Assembly: GCA_964401455.1 (NCBI GenBank) | Contig: CAYNYI010000007.1 | Location: 1 to 47,622 of the forward strand | Source: CAYNYI01 sp964401455 | Lineage (GTDB): Bacteria > Fibrobacterota > OXYB2-FULL-49-7 > CAYNYI01 | Reading direction: 5' to 3' | Length of the DNA: 47,622 bases | In this document: positions 32,917 to 40,491 of the stretch, one piece after another | Layout of the letters: each line of letters begins with the position of its first letter | Numbering within the stretch: position 1 is the stretch's first letter | Translations under genes and position numbers: made by a program | Notes under the pieces: model-generated | Told to the model about the DNA's origin: nothing | Database searches by the model: none | Seen by the model: only the letters and a program-made list of their open reading frames with translations

Positions 32917-33278
32917 GTTTTTTCCGCGATCACAAAAGCGGCCGCATAAGACTCTGTATGTGTAATCGAAAGATGGGCTTTTACCGGGGACGACCCTGTA
33001 AAATTGGGAAAGCAAAAGTACGGGGGCGCTTTTCCCGTACTTTTTATCTCAATGTCCAGCCAACCGAACCCGCTGTTATTCCAGGCCTTGTAAAAGGCCT
33101 CCTTTGCCGCCCAGCGGGCCGCGAGTCTTTGATAAACATTTTTTTCTGAAGCGAAGCAATAAGCCTGCTCGTTTTTTGTGAAGATCTTTTTAAGGAAGCG
33201 TTTTCCCGTAACCGGGTCGTTAACCGCTTTTTTTATTCTTTCCACTTCTACAATGTCGGAGCCCAGACCTGAAATCAC
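32913..33278 (-). CDS. acpS: holo-[acyl-carrier-protein] synthase
   Basis: AcpS transfers 4'-phosphopantetheine from CoA to acyl carrier protein. The 121-residue product has GLGSDIVEVERI with the metal-binding Asp, LAARWAAKEAFYKA with the catalytic Glu-Lys, and SITHTESYAAAFVI at the C-terminus. The start is GTG at 33278 with AAGGAG before it, and its first bases overlap the stop of the PHP gene (GTGA). Length and motifs are normal. Confidence 0.95.
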   Translation of the reverse strand: MISGLGSDIVEVERIKKAVNDPVTGKRFLKKIFTKNEQAYCFASEKNVYQRLAARWAAKEAFYKAWNNSGFGWLDIEIKSTGKAPPYFCFPNFTGSSPVKAHLSITHTESYAAAFVIAEKT

Positions 33279-34846
33279 ATTTTCTCCTTCTTTGCTAAAT
33301 AAACCGGACCGGTCATGCACAGGTGTTTTTTATTGTGTTTTACAGTTGTTGCTTCTGAGCGTATGTATCCGGCTTTTCCGGAGCCTTCCAGGGGAAAAGC
33401 CCCTTCGAATTCGTAAACGGATTTCTCCGGGTTAATGCTCAAGAGTTTTTCTTCGTATCCGTTTCCCCCCCGGTAAACGGAAATATTCTCAACAGGGCCG
33501 AATTCAGGGGTTGAGAGGACTTTCATTGACAGTTCAAGATGCCTGCCCGAAGGTGCCGTTCCGCCGCATTCTGTGCCGGAGACTTTTATTGACGCGGCAG
33601 GCCCGTCCGATACCGCGGTACGGCCTTCTTTGATGCCGTTAATTATTTCACCGCAGTTGTTTTTTGAACGTACAAAAGTTACGGCTGCTCCGGTAACAGG
33701 AAACGCGGATTCTTTAAGAGAAATAAAAGGTATATTCATTCGGCGGCAACGGTTGAAGTATCCGTGGCTGTCTGAACCCGCCAGTATTACGGATCTTTGG
33801 CCCCTTATAAGGAGTTCTTTCCATTTCCTCCGGCCGCGGAAAAACGCCCGGTCCAGAATTCCTGTAAAAAACTGCATACCGGAAATCTCGTTTTTAAAAT
33901 CGTTGTCCTCCCATCGCCCCCGGTTCAAAAAAAATCTTTCTGCGAGTCCTGTCTCGGCGTATGGATGGGCAGCGAAGCAAATCCCCCCTGATTTTTTTAC
34001 GGCTTCTTCGATTCTCAGGTCCGGCGACGTCTTAAAAAGGTAATGACCGCTGTCTCCGAATCCGGGTGTGTATTTTCCGTCTATTGCGAGGAGGTGTATA
34101 TTTCTGCCTTTTATATTTCCACAGGAAATTTCCAGCCCGGGTATAATTGAAAAGTCTGTTGCCGAACGGTTAAATTCGCCGATTTCTTTCAGCAGTCCCG
34201 AATAAAGCCCGGTGTTTCGGTTAAATTGCGAGCGTTCATCAAACTCATAAGAATGGTCCGCTGCCGTGAACCAGTCAAGGCCTGAAGCCTTGGAGAGGAT
34301 CGCGGTCTCTTTTAACGGCAGCCCGAATTCAACCTGGTCATCAGTTCGGGAAGTATGTATATGTGCGTCGCCGACTACCCAGTTTTTCAGGACGGGTCTT
34401 TTATATTCGCTTATCAGGCAAGACAATGGCGCGTGTGATAGACCCGGGAGATTGTCGGTAATTATAGTCTTCTTTTTCCCTTTATTATCTTTTATGCGCG
34501 CGCAGCAGATTATGCTGCAGGCGCCACGGAAGTCTTCCGGAACGGGGGCATAAAAACATAAGCAGTGCAGATGCGAGGAATGTTTTTCATTGATACTGTA
34601 TGTCTTTCTGAAAATCTCTCTTTCGGGAGATTTAATTACGATTTCAGCAGACTCTAAAAATACCGGGAACAAATCGGCATCTTTTATTATTAGTAATACC
34701 GGCAATTCATTTCCCGGATCAAGTCTGTGAGGGGCTTCAAAAACAATCTCCGGATATGGTTTACGCAGAAAAGAAAAACCATATTTGAATTTGAAATGGG
34801 TCTCCGCGACAGGAAGCCCGGTTATTATGTTTAACGGAAAGGTCAT
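33275..34846 (-). CDS. PHP-domain metal-dependent hydrolase (CehA/McbA type)
   Basis: The 523-residue protein has an N-terminal beta-sandwich-like region to about 160, then a PHP phosphoesterase domain: GDAHIHTSRTDDQ, AADHSYEFDERS, IPGLEIS, HLLAIDG, FAAHPYAE and LAGSDSHG, which supply the His/Asp/Glu metal ligands. A C-terminal beta domain follows. The layout resembles CehA/McbA carbaryl hydrolase relatives, whose natural substrates are mostly unknown. The start is uncertain: ATG at 34846 or TTG at 34873, neither with a ribosome binding site. No clear signal peptide is seen. Confidence 0.75.
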   Translation of the reverse strand: MTFPLNIITGLPVAETHFKFKYGFSFLRKPYPEIVFEAPHRLDPGNELPVLLIIKDADLFPVFLESAEIVIKSPEREIFRKTYSINEKHSSHLHCLCFYAPVPEDFRGACSIICCARIKDNKGKKKTIITDNLPGLSHAPLSCLISEYKRPVLKNWVVGDAHIHTSRTDDQVEFGLPLKETAILSKASGLDWFTAADHSYEFDERSQFNRNTGLYSGLLKEIGEFNRSATDFSIIPGLEISCGNIKGRNIHLLAIDGKYTPGFGDSGHYLFKTSPDLRIEEAVKKSGGICFAAHPYAETGLAERFFLNRGRWEDNDFKNEISGMQFFTGILDRAFFRGRRKWKELLIRGQRSVILAGSDSHGYFNRCRRMNIPFISLKESAFPVTGAAVTFVRSKNNCGEIINGIKEGRTAVSDGPAASIKVSGTECGGTAPSGRHLELSMKVLSTPEFGPVENISVYRGGNGYEEKLLSINPEKSVYEFEGAFPLEGSGKAGYIRSEATTVKHNKKHLCMTGPVYLAKKEKM

Positions 34847-34958
34847 GTTCGATAAAATACATGATTTACACAAGGCATGTAAAAATATCTTTTTTAGGGG
34901 TTTATTATATATTATGATATATTTAACACAGGTTTATACCACAAAACAGGAGGCCCTT

Positions 34959-35405
34959 ATGTTTCAGAATATTTTAAGAACTTATGATCAATACCTGACC
35001 CCTTCGAGGCGGGACTTGCTTCGTGATCTCGGCCTTTTACTTTTCAGGGTATCATTCGGACTGATGATGGCTTTGGGGCACGGGCTCGGGAAAGTCCAGA
35101 AAATAATCGACGGCAATATACAGTTTGCAGACCCCCTTGGTATAGGAGTTTATCCATCCCTTCTTCTTGCAGGGGGCGCGGAATTTTTTTGTTCTCTCGC
35201 GATTGCGGCGGGCCTTCTGACTCGTCTTTCGGCGATACCGGGGTTTATAACAATGGCAGTAGCCGCGCTGGTTGTGCACGGGTCAGACCCCTTCTCAAAT
35301 AAAGAAAAAGCGCTGGTCTATATGTTTTTCTACGCTGTTGTTTTTCTGAGCGGTCCGGGGAAAATATCCGCGGATTATTTTATCAGAAAGAAAGTACTGT
35401 CCTGA
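34959..35405 (+). CDS. DoxX family membrane protein
   Basis: The 148-residue protein has four membrane helices, with RVSFGLMMALGHGLGKV, the GGAEFFCSLAIAAGLLTR block and the final FFYAVVFLSGPGKISAD, all typical of DoxX. Members are linked to thiol or redox homeostasis, but the reaction is not settled. I start it at the ATG at 34959 because AGGAGG lies directly upstream; a longer frame runs back across the PHP gene on the other strand. Confidence 0.87.
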   Translation: MFQNILRTYDQYLTPSRRDLLRDLGLLLFRVSFGLMMALGHGLGKVQKIIDGNIQFADPLGIGVYPSLLLAGGAEFFCSLAIAAGLLTRLSAIPGFITMAVAALVVHGSDPFSNKEKALVYMFFYAVVFLSGPGKISADYFIRKKVLS

Positions 35406-35406
35406 A

Positions 35407-36144
35407 TTGAGTACAGGAGACTTTTACGACCGTTCCGCGGAGTTTTATGACGAAATCTTTTCCGGCCATAAAAAACAGAAAGAATTCATAGAATCTTTTC
35501 TGAAAGAAGGAGACGTGCTTGAGGCCGGGTGCGGAACAGGTGAGTTGGCTTTTTCCCTTCAAGGTTCCGGATACAGTGTTACGGCTACGGATATTTCGTC
35601 CGGAATGACGGCCGCGGCCGAAAGCAAAAACCATATAGGCGGCCCGATTTTTAAAACCGTTTCAATGACCGACCTTAACGATTTTTTTTCGGATAAAAGT
35701 TATGACATTATTTTATGCCTGGGTAATACCCTGCCGCATCTTAAAAACAAAGAGGAAGTAAAACGTTTTTTCAGTGATTCTGAAGCTCTTTTGAGGTCCG
35801 GCGGGCTGTTGCTTTTACAGACCGTTAATTTTGACCGCATCCTGAAAGAACGTCCGGCCTGTCTTCCCGAGGCGGGTAATAGCGGTTTGAAAATGGAGCG
35901 GCGTTATGATTATTCAGCGTTTCCGGATAAAATAATATTTCAGCCGAGGATACTGTCCGCTCAGGGCGGAGAGGAAAAAGTAGCGGGCGAGGAGCCGCTT
36001 CTACCTCTTCGGTCCGGAGAAATCCGTGATTTCCTGGAGGAGCGCGGGTTTTGTGATATTTCTTTTTACGGTGATTATGATCTGAGTGAATTTGGGCCGC
36101 TTTCGCCCGCTATGGTAGTGTCAGCCCGAAAAAAGGGTTTATGA
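35407..36144 (+). CDS. class I SAM-dependent methyltransferase
   Basis: The 245-residue product has the SAM-binding motif VLEAGCGTGELAFSL, ATDISSGM, the post-I block YDIILCLGNTLPHL and a C-terminal beta region. The GNTLPHL block is found in cytoplasmic small-molecule methyltransferases; the substrate is not evident. The start is TTG at 35407, one base after the doxX stop, so coupling with doxX is likely. Its stop overlaps the end of the converging HD gene by 6 bases. Confidence 0.82.
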   Translation: MSTGDFYDRSAEFYDEIFSGHKKQKEFIESFLKEGDVLEAGCGTGELAFSLQGSGYSVTATDISSGMTAAAESKNHIGGPIFKTVSMTDLNDFFSDKSYDIILCLGNTLPHLKNKEEVKRFFSDSEALLRSGGLLLLQTVNFDRILKERPACLPEAGNSGLKMERRYDYSAFPDKIIFQPRILSAQGGEEKVAGEEPLLPLRSGEIRDFLEERGFCDISFYGDYDLSEFGPLSPAMVVSARKKGL

Positions 36145-36558
36145 CGCGCCTTTTTCCTTTTCCAGAAGATTGATTTTCCTGTCCGCTTTTTTAAGTATCT
36201 CCAGTTCGGTGTATGGATGTTTTGAAGGGCTGTGATGGTTTCCAATAATATCACGGACTGTTTTTATCTTTTCTTTTGGAAAATCCAGTTTCCTTAGAAT
36301 TTTTTCCGCTTCGTCAGGGCCCAGTTCCTCCTGGGTATGACCGTTGTTATATCCGTATTTCTTCTCAGAAGGCTTTATGCCGGTGTCATGCAGAAGAGCG
36401 GCCGCAGTGAGAATCTCTTTGTCTGATTTTTCCTCAGGGTAGGAAGATAATATTTTTATGGATTCATCGAAAACCCTCAGGGCATGATCTATGCGTCTGA
36501 AATCATCACCGAAGAAGGAGCACAACTCCGATATCAGCTTTGCTTTCAGGTATTTCAA
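36139..36558 (-). CDS. HD-domain hydrolase
   Basis: This 139-residue protein has the HD metal motif in AALLHDTG, preceded by the first His in IDHALRVFDESIKI, and followed by HTQEELGPDEAEKIL and NHHSP. Such stand-alone HD proteins are phosphohydrolases on nucleotides or related compounds; the substrate is unknown. The start is TTG at 36558 and overlaps the stop of the M48 gene (TTGA), the only start before the conserved part. Confidence 0.82.
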   Translation of the reverse strand: MKYLKAKLISELCSFFGDDFRRIDHALRVFDESIKILSSYPEEKSDKEILTAAALLHDTGIKPSEKKYGYNNGHTQEELGPDEAEKILRKLDFPKEKIKTVRDIIGNHHSPSKHPYTELEILKKADRKINLLEKEKGAS

Positions 36559-37382
36559 TTGTTTCCCATATGTTCCAGATATCTGGATTCATAATAATAG
36601 GCGCTGTCAGAAGGCGTGTATTCATTAAAGCTTGAGAGAATTATGCGTTCGCATTCCTCTATGCGGTCCTCTGTGGGAGGATGCGTAGAGACTATTCCGG
36701 TAATATCCTCCAGTGTCGAACTTCCACCGGAAAGAGAATCGAGGGTATTGAAAAATCCGATAAATCCGTAGGGGTTGTATTTAGCGCTGTAGGCATAATG
36801 AAGTCCGCAGCTGTCGGCCTCAAATTCGTCCATTCTGCTGAATTTGGTTGTTAAGAGTAGATTCACTCCGGCTCCGACAAGGCTTTCATCTCCAAGTATC
36901 ATCGCGGTCAGCTGTTCCGCCGCGAAGTTTTGTAAAAGGTGTTTTTTTCCGTGCTTCTTTACTACATGCCCCATCTCATGCGCTATAACCCCCGCTATTT
37001 CAGCTTCATTCTTTGCGGCTTCAATCAATCCTTTATATATGTATATAAAACCGCCCGGCACCGCGAAAGCGTTTACCACATCCTCATTTACCACGCTGAA
37101 GCTGTAGTCAAAATCAATTTCCGGATCCGGGTCCCTGAAACCTTCGACCCCGGACATGGAGTCGACCATTCTTCTGCCGATTGAATCGATATACATGGAG
37201 AGGGGTGAGTATTTTGAGGCTACCGGCATTGTATTTCTGAGATATTCATCGTATTCTTTTCCCATCTCCACTTCTTCCTCATCGGAAATGAAAAAATCCG
37301 CAGCGGCCTCCATCGGGCTTTTTCCGCAGCCTGAAAACAAAAAGAAAATTGCCATTGCTGTGATTATTGTATTTTTTAACAT
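36555..37382 (-). CDS. M48 family zinc metallopeptidase lipoprotein
   Basis: The 275-residue protein starts with a lipoprotein signal ending LFSGC (Cys18), so it should be a lipid-anchored periplasmic protease. The catalytic site is HEMGHV with the downstream Glu in MDEFEADSCG, and NAFAVPGGFIYIYKGL precedes it, as in the BepA/LoiP group that performs outer-membrane quality control. I use the ATG at 37382 with AAGGAGAG upstream. It is the first gene of a pair with the HD gene and has a candidate promoter at 37421-37448. Confidence 0.9.
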   Translation of the reverse strand: MLKNTIITAMAIFFLFSGCGKSPMEAAADFFISDEEEVEMGKEYDEYLRNTMPVASKYSPLSMYIDSIGRRMVDSMSGVEGFRDPDPEIDFDYSFSVVNEDVVNAFAVPGGFIYIYKGLIEAAKNEAEIAGVIAHEMGHVVKKHGKKHLLQNFAAEQLTAMILGDESLVGAGVNLLLTTKFSRMDEFEADSCGLHYAYSAKYNPYGFIGFFNTLDSLSGGSSTLEDITGIVSTHPPTEDRIEECERIILSSFNEYTPSDSAYYYESRYLEHMGNN

Positions 37383-37420
37383 CAGCTCTCCTTTATAAGA
37401 CCGAAACACATTCAAACTAA

Positions 37421-37448
37421 AATCTATATAAAAAACGCTTAAAGGTCA
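37421..37448 (-). promoter_or_regulatory. candidate promoter of the M48-HD gene pair
   Basis: On the minus strand TTGACC (37448-37443) and TAGATT (37426-37421) are 16 bases apart. The -35 box matches five of six consensus bases, the -10 box four. Confidence 0.4.
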
Positions 37449-37455
37449 ATTCTAT

Positions 37456-38148
37456 TCAACACTTCCGGGAAGCGGGCTGTGGAATTTTAAGAATGAAATA
37501 TTTAAAGGTTTTATACTTTGGGAAACGAATTATGAGCATTATAAATGGAAACAATAACCCTGCCGCCGTCAGCTTTGTCTCGTATTCCGCGAATAGAGTG
37601 TTTTTTCGGTTCGCGAAGTCAGGAGCTGCCGTAAAATAGTAATTTCCGGAAGGGATACGACGGTTTATCAATGCTGAGGCCGAGTTTGTGAGACCGGAAA
37701 TCCATCCCGTAATCGCCGGTGAGCCCGCATAGTAGCCGAGGCAGAAAAACAGGCGTTCCGGCAGAAATTTCTTGAAAAAGGTCATTGAAAACTCTTTTAC
37801 CGCATAAAGCGCATTTGCGGAAAATCTGAAGTCCGCCGCTATTGTCTTAAGCGGTATTTTTCTTTTAGGGCCTGTTTTATTTTCTTTTTTAATCTTTTCA
37901 GCCGGCGCCGATTCTTTTTTTTCTTTTTTATGAGAGCGCAGCCTGATTTTGAGAAAAAGAAACTGAATAAAGCTTTTTTCCGTGTTTTTTTTTAATCTTA
38001 GAAGTGTAAATCCGGATTTTATAATCAAGTCTATTCCCCCGACTGTATTTATTCTCAGGATAAATTTAAAAGGTATAAAGAGAAAAATAAAAAACAAGAC
38101 CGCGGCAGCGTAAAGTATGTAAACCGTATGAAAGGAAAATCCGGCCAT
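37456..38148 (-). CDS. DUF2953-like membrane protein
   Basis: The 230-residue product has an N-terminal membrane helix (about 8-28), a Lys-rich stretch (96-110 region with KKEKKESAPAEK), and a hydrophobic segment near the C-terminus around LLFPFIMLIIRF. The pattern, including the beta-rich region with FAEYETKLT near the end, resembles DUF2953 proteins of unknown function. AGGT precedes the ATG, which lies 3 bases after the sppA stop, so it is the second gene of the sppA transcript. Confidence 0.65.
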   Translation of the reverse strand: MAGFSFHTVYILYAAAVLFFIFLFIPFKFILRINTVGGIDLIIKSGFTLLRLKKNTEKSFIQFLFLKIRLRSHKKEKKESAPAEKIKKENKTGPKRKIPLKTIAADFRFSANALYAVKEFSMTFFKKFLPERLFFCLGYYAGSPAITGWISGLTNSASALINRRIPSGNYYFTAAPDFANRKNTLFAEYETKLTAAGLLFPFIMLIIRFPKYKTFKYFILKIPQPASRKC

Positions 38149-38151
38149 CTT

Positions 38152-40461
38152 TTACCTGACTGAAACAGGAGGCATAAGAGCATAGACTCTTTCGCGTTCA
38201 AGCCTTCTTATCAGTTTCAGAAAAGATGCGGCCCTTTTCTCGGGTCCGGTCAGGTATGTAAAGAAAGGTCCCGGGAATTTGGGGAATGATTCTATTTCTA
38301 TATCCGAGCCGTATTCCAGCCCTGCCATTTTTCCGGCCTCGGCAATCGCTTTATCCAGTCCGCCGATTTCGTCCGCGAGTCCGTTCTCTACAGCCATATC
38401 GCCGCTGAATACACGTCCGCCACCCAGTTCTTTTTTAATTTTATCCGGATCAATCCCCCGGCCTTCAGAGACTTTGCGGACAAATTCCTCATAGAACTCC
38501 AAAAGAGATTCCCGTATCCTTTCTCTTTCTTCTTCGCTGTATTTTCTTACAGAAGACATCGCGTCAGAGGCTTCAGAGGTTTTCACGGTGCTTACACCGA
38601 GCCCGAGTTTTTCAAAAAGCCCTTTAAATACGAGTTTCCCGGTATAAATACCTATGCTCCCGAGTATTGAACCCTCGCCGCAGAAAATTTTGTCGGCATT
38701 GCAGGCTATATAATAGCCGCCGGATGCGGCGACGTTACCGGTAGAGACTATTACCGGTTTGCCTGTTTCTTCTTTGGCGGTTTTTACCGCGTTCCAGATG
38801 ATATCAGAAGCTGTTCCCGAACCGCCGGGGCTGTTTATCCGGAGGACAACCGCTTTTATGGCCTTTGTGCGTGCCGCCCGTAGTATGTCTTCGGAAACTG
38901 TGCGGGCCCCGGCAACAGAAGTTCCGCTGAAAATATCGGAGAAGCTCCTCCCGCTTATTATTGGGCCCTCCACGTGTATGACAGCGATTTTATTCCGGCT
39001 TTTCCATCTGTTGTCGAAATATGTTCGTGAGGATATATTCACATTCCGAAGACGCGCTCCGAACACAATCGGCGCGAGGCTTCCACGGGTGAGCAGGTCT
39101 TCATAATGGGCCTTTCCGTCTATAAGTCCGGCTTCTTTCGCTTTGCTGATTGAAAGTATTCCATTGTCAAATATTGACCGGAGAGAATCTTCTCCGATAT
39201 TTCTTTGGTTGGAAATATTTTCAAGTACCGAAGAGTAAATGCCTTCAATGAGGGCTGTTTCGTTTTTCCGGAATTCCTCAGACATGCTGTCGCGGGTAAA
39301 GGGTTCGACCGCAGATTTATAATCGCCGATTCTCACGAAATCGGCCTCTATGCCGAGTTTCTCAAAGAAACCCGAATAAAACAGGATCTGGGCTGAAGGC
39401 CCGGTTACATTCCAGTAGCCCATCGGCTCCATATAAATCTCGGAGCATGCGCTGGCGAGATAGTATTCAGCCATTCCTGCATTTTCCAGGTGGCAGACTG
39501 TCTTTTTTCCGCTGTCAGAGAGTGTTTTTATAACATTCCGTATTTCTTCAATAAAAGCGAAACCCGAAGAGATTTCACCGATTTTTATCAGCACTCCCTT
39601 TACGCTTTTATCCGAGGAAGCCTTCCTGAGCTGAGATATTATTTCTGAAACCCGTCTTTTAGCGGGATCGCCGAAAATCGAATAGCGCAGGGGGCCGTCC
39701 TGGAGCGACCCGTCGATAGTAACAGAGGCTATTACAGGAGGATAATATCTGGTTTTGTTTATATCTTTATAAAATGAGAAATAATAATTACCGGAACTCT
39801 CATCTTTTTTTCTTTCGGTATGACCCGCGCTGAAAGGCCCGATTCCGATAACGGCACCGGCCGAAATTTCCTCAGCATCATTAACTTTGGCATAAAAAGA
39901 ACCGAAGGGTATATCGGTAAGAACGCCGATTGAGTATTCTTTGATTTCATTTTCGGAATAAAAACCGTCCGAAAAGAATGTTACCGAGTTTGAGAAAGGC
40001 GGCCGAAGCGCGGCGCCGGCTTTAAAACCCTCTTTTGCGTAATCTCTGCTTCTGTCGGTTATAAGGTTTTTTGTATATGCGCCGAGTGAGAGAAAGTAAA
40101 ACGGTCTGTAAAGAAAGCCTAAGTTGTAATTCTGATAATTGTCTTCCGGGACATCTATATAAGATGCATTTATTCCGAGGTGCAGTGCATCACCCACTTT
40201 ATTTGATTGGGCCGCTATGTACCTGCGTTCGTTGCCCGTTTTATGGTATCCGGCCGAAAAAAAACGGCCGCCGGCTGTTAAAAAAGCGTTGTCACTGTTT
40301 CGTGAAAAGCCTCCCTGCACATTGAAAGAGCGGGGTATGCCGGTGGCGGCAGGATTCCCGAGCGCCGACATGCTGTTGTCGGTTACAGCCGGAGAAAGAA
40401 GGGGCTGTGAGCACAAGGTGAATAGAGAAAAGATGATAAAGAGGGCGATTTTTCTGGTCAT
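38152..40461 (-). CDS. SppA-type signal peptide peptidase with an N-terminal barrel-like domain
   Basis: The 769-residue protein starts with a signal peptide (1-25). Residues 30-235 are strand-rich, with short alternating segments such as LHLGINASYIDV and YNLGFLYRPFYFLSLGAY, and NPAATG near the start, the look of a FadL/PorV-type outer-membrane barrel. From about 240 it is a tandem SppA peptidase: the general-base Lys382 in IGDYKSAVEPFTR and the nucleophile Ser580 in NVAASGGYYIA. SppA normally has an inner-membrane anchor and digests cleaved signal peptides. Here the protease would be carried by an envelope barrel domain, so both place and substrate may differ. It is divergent from the PlpD-like gene, 30 bases apart. 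Confidence 0.85.
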   Translation of the reverse strand: MTRKIALFIIFSLFTLCSQPLLSPAVTDNSMSALGNPAATGIPRSFNVQGGFSRNSDNAFLTAGGRFFSAGYHKTGNERRYIAAQSNKVGDALHLGINASYIDVPEDNYQNYNLGFLYRPFYFLSLGAYTKNLITDRSRDYAKEGFKAGAALRPPFSNSVTFFSDGFYSENEIKEYSIGVLTDIPFGSFYAKVNDAEEISAGAVIGIGPFSAGHTERKKDESSGNYYFSFYKDINKTRYYPPVIASVTIDGSLQDGPLRYSIFGDPAKRRVSEIISQLRKASSDKSVKGVLIKIGEISSGFAFIEEIRNVIKTLSDSGKKTVCHLENAGMAEYYLASACSEIYMEPMGYWNVTGPSAQILFYSGFFEKLGIEADFVRIGDYKSAVEPFTRDSMSEEFRKNETALIEGIYSSVLENISNQRNIGEDSLRSIFDNGILSISKAKEAGLIDGKAHYEDLLTRGSLAPIVFGARLRNVNISSRTYFDNRWKSRNKIAVIHVEGPIISGRSFSDIFSGTSVAGARTVSEDILRAARTKAIKAVVLRINSPGGSGTASDIIWNAVKTAKEETGKPVIVSTGNVAASGGYYIACNADKIFCGEGSILGSIGIYTGKLVFKGLFEKLGLGVSTVKTSEASDAMSSVRKYSEEERERIRESLLEFYEEFVRKVSEGRGIDPDKIKKELGGGRVFSGDMAVENGLADEIGGLDKAIAEAGKMAGLEYGSDIEIESFPKFPGPFFTYLTGPEKRAASFLKLIRRLERERVYALMPPVSVR

Positions 40462-40491
40462 TACAGGTGTTCCTTGGTTATTTTTACGTCA

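Noticed and set aside
33275..33320. Longer acpS start at 33320
   Set aside because: It would add 14 residues that overlap the PHP gene, while the GTG at 33278 has AAGGAG upstream and starts right at the family's conserved GLGSD.
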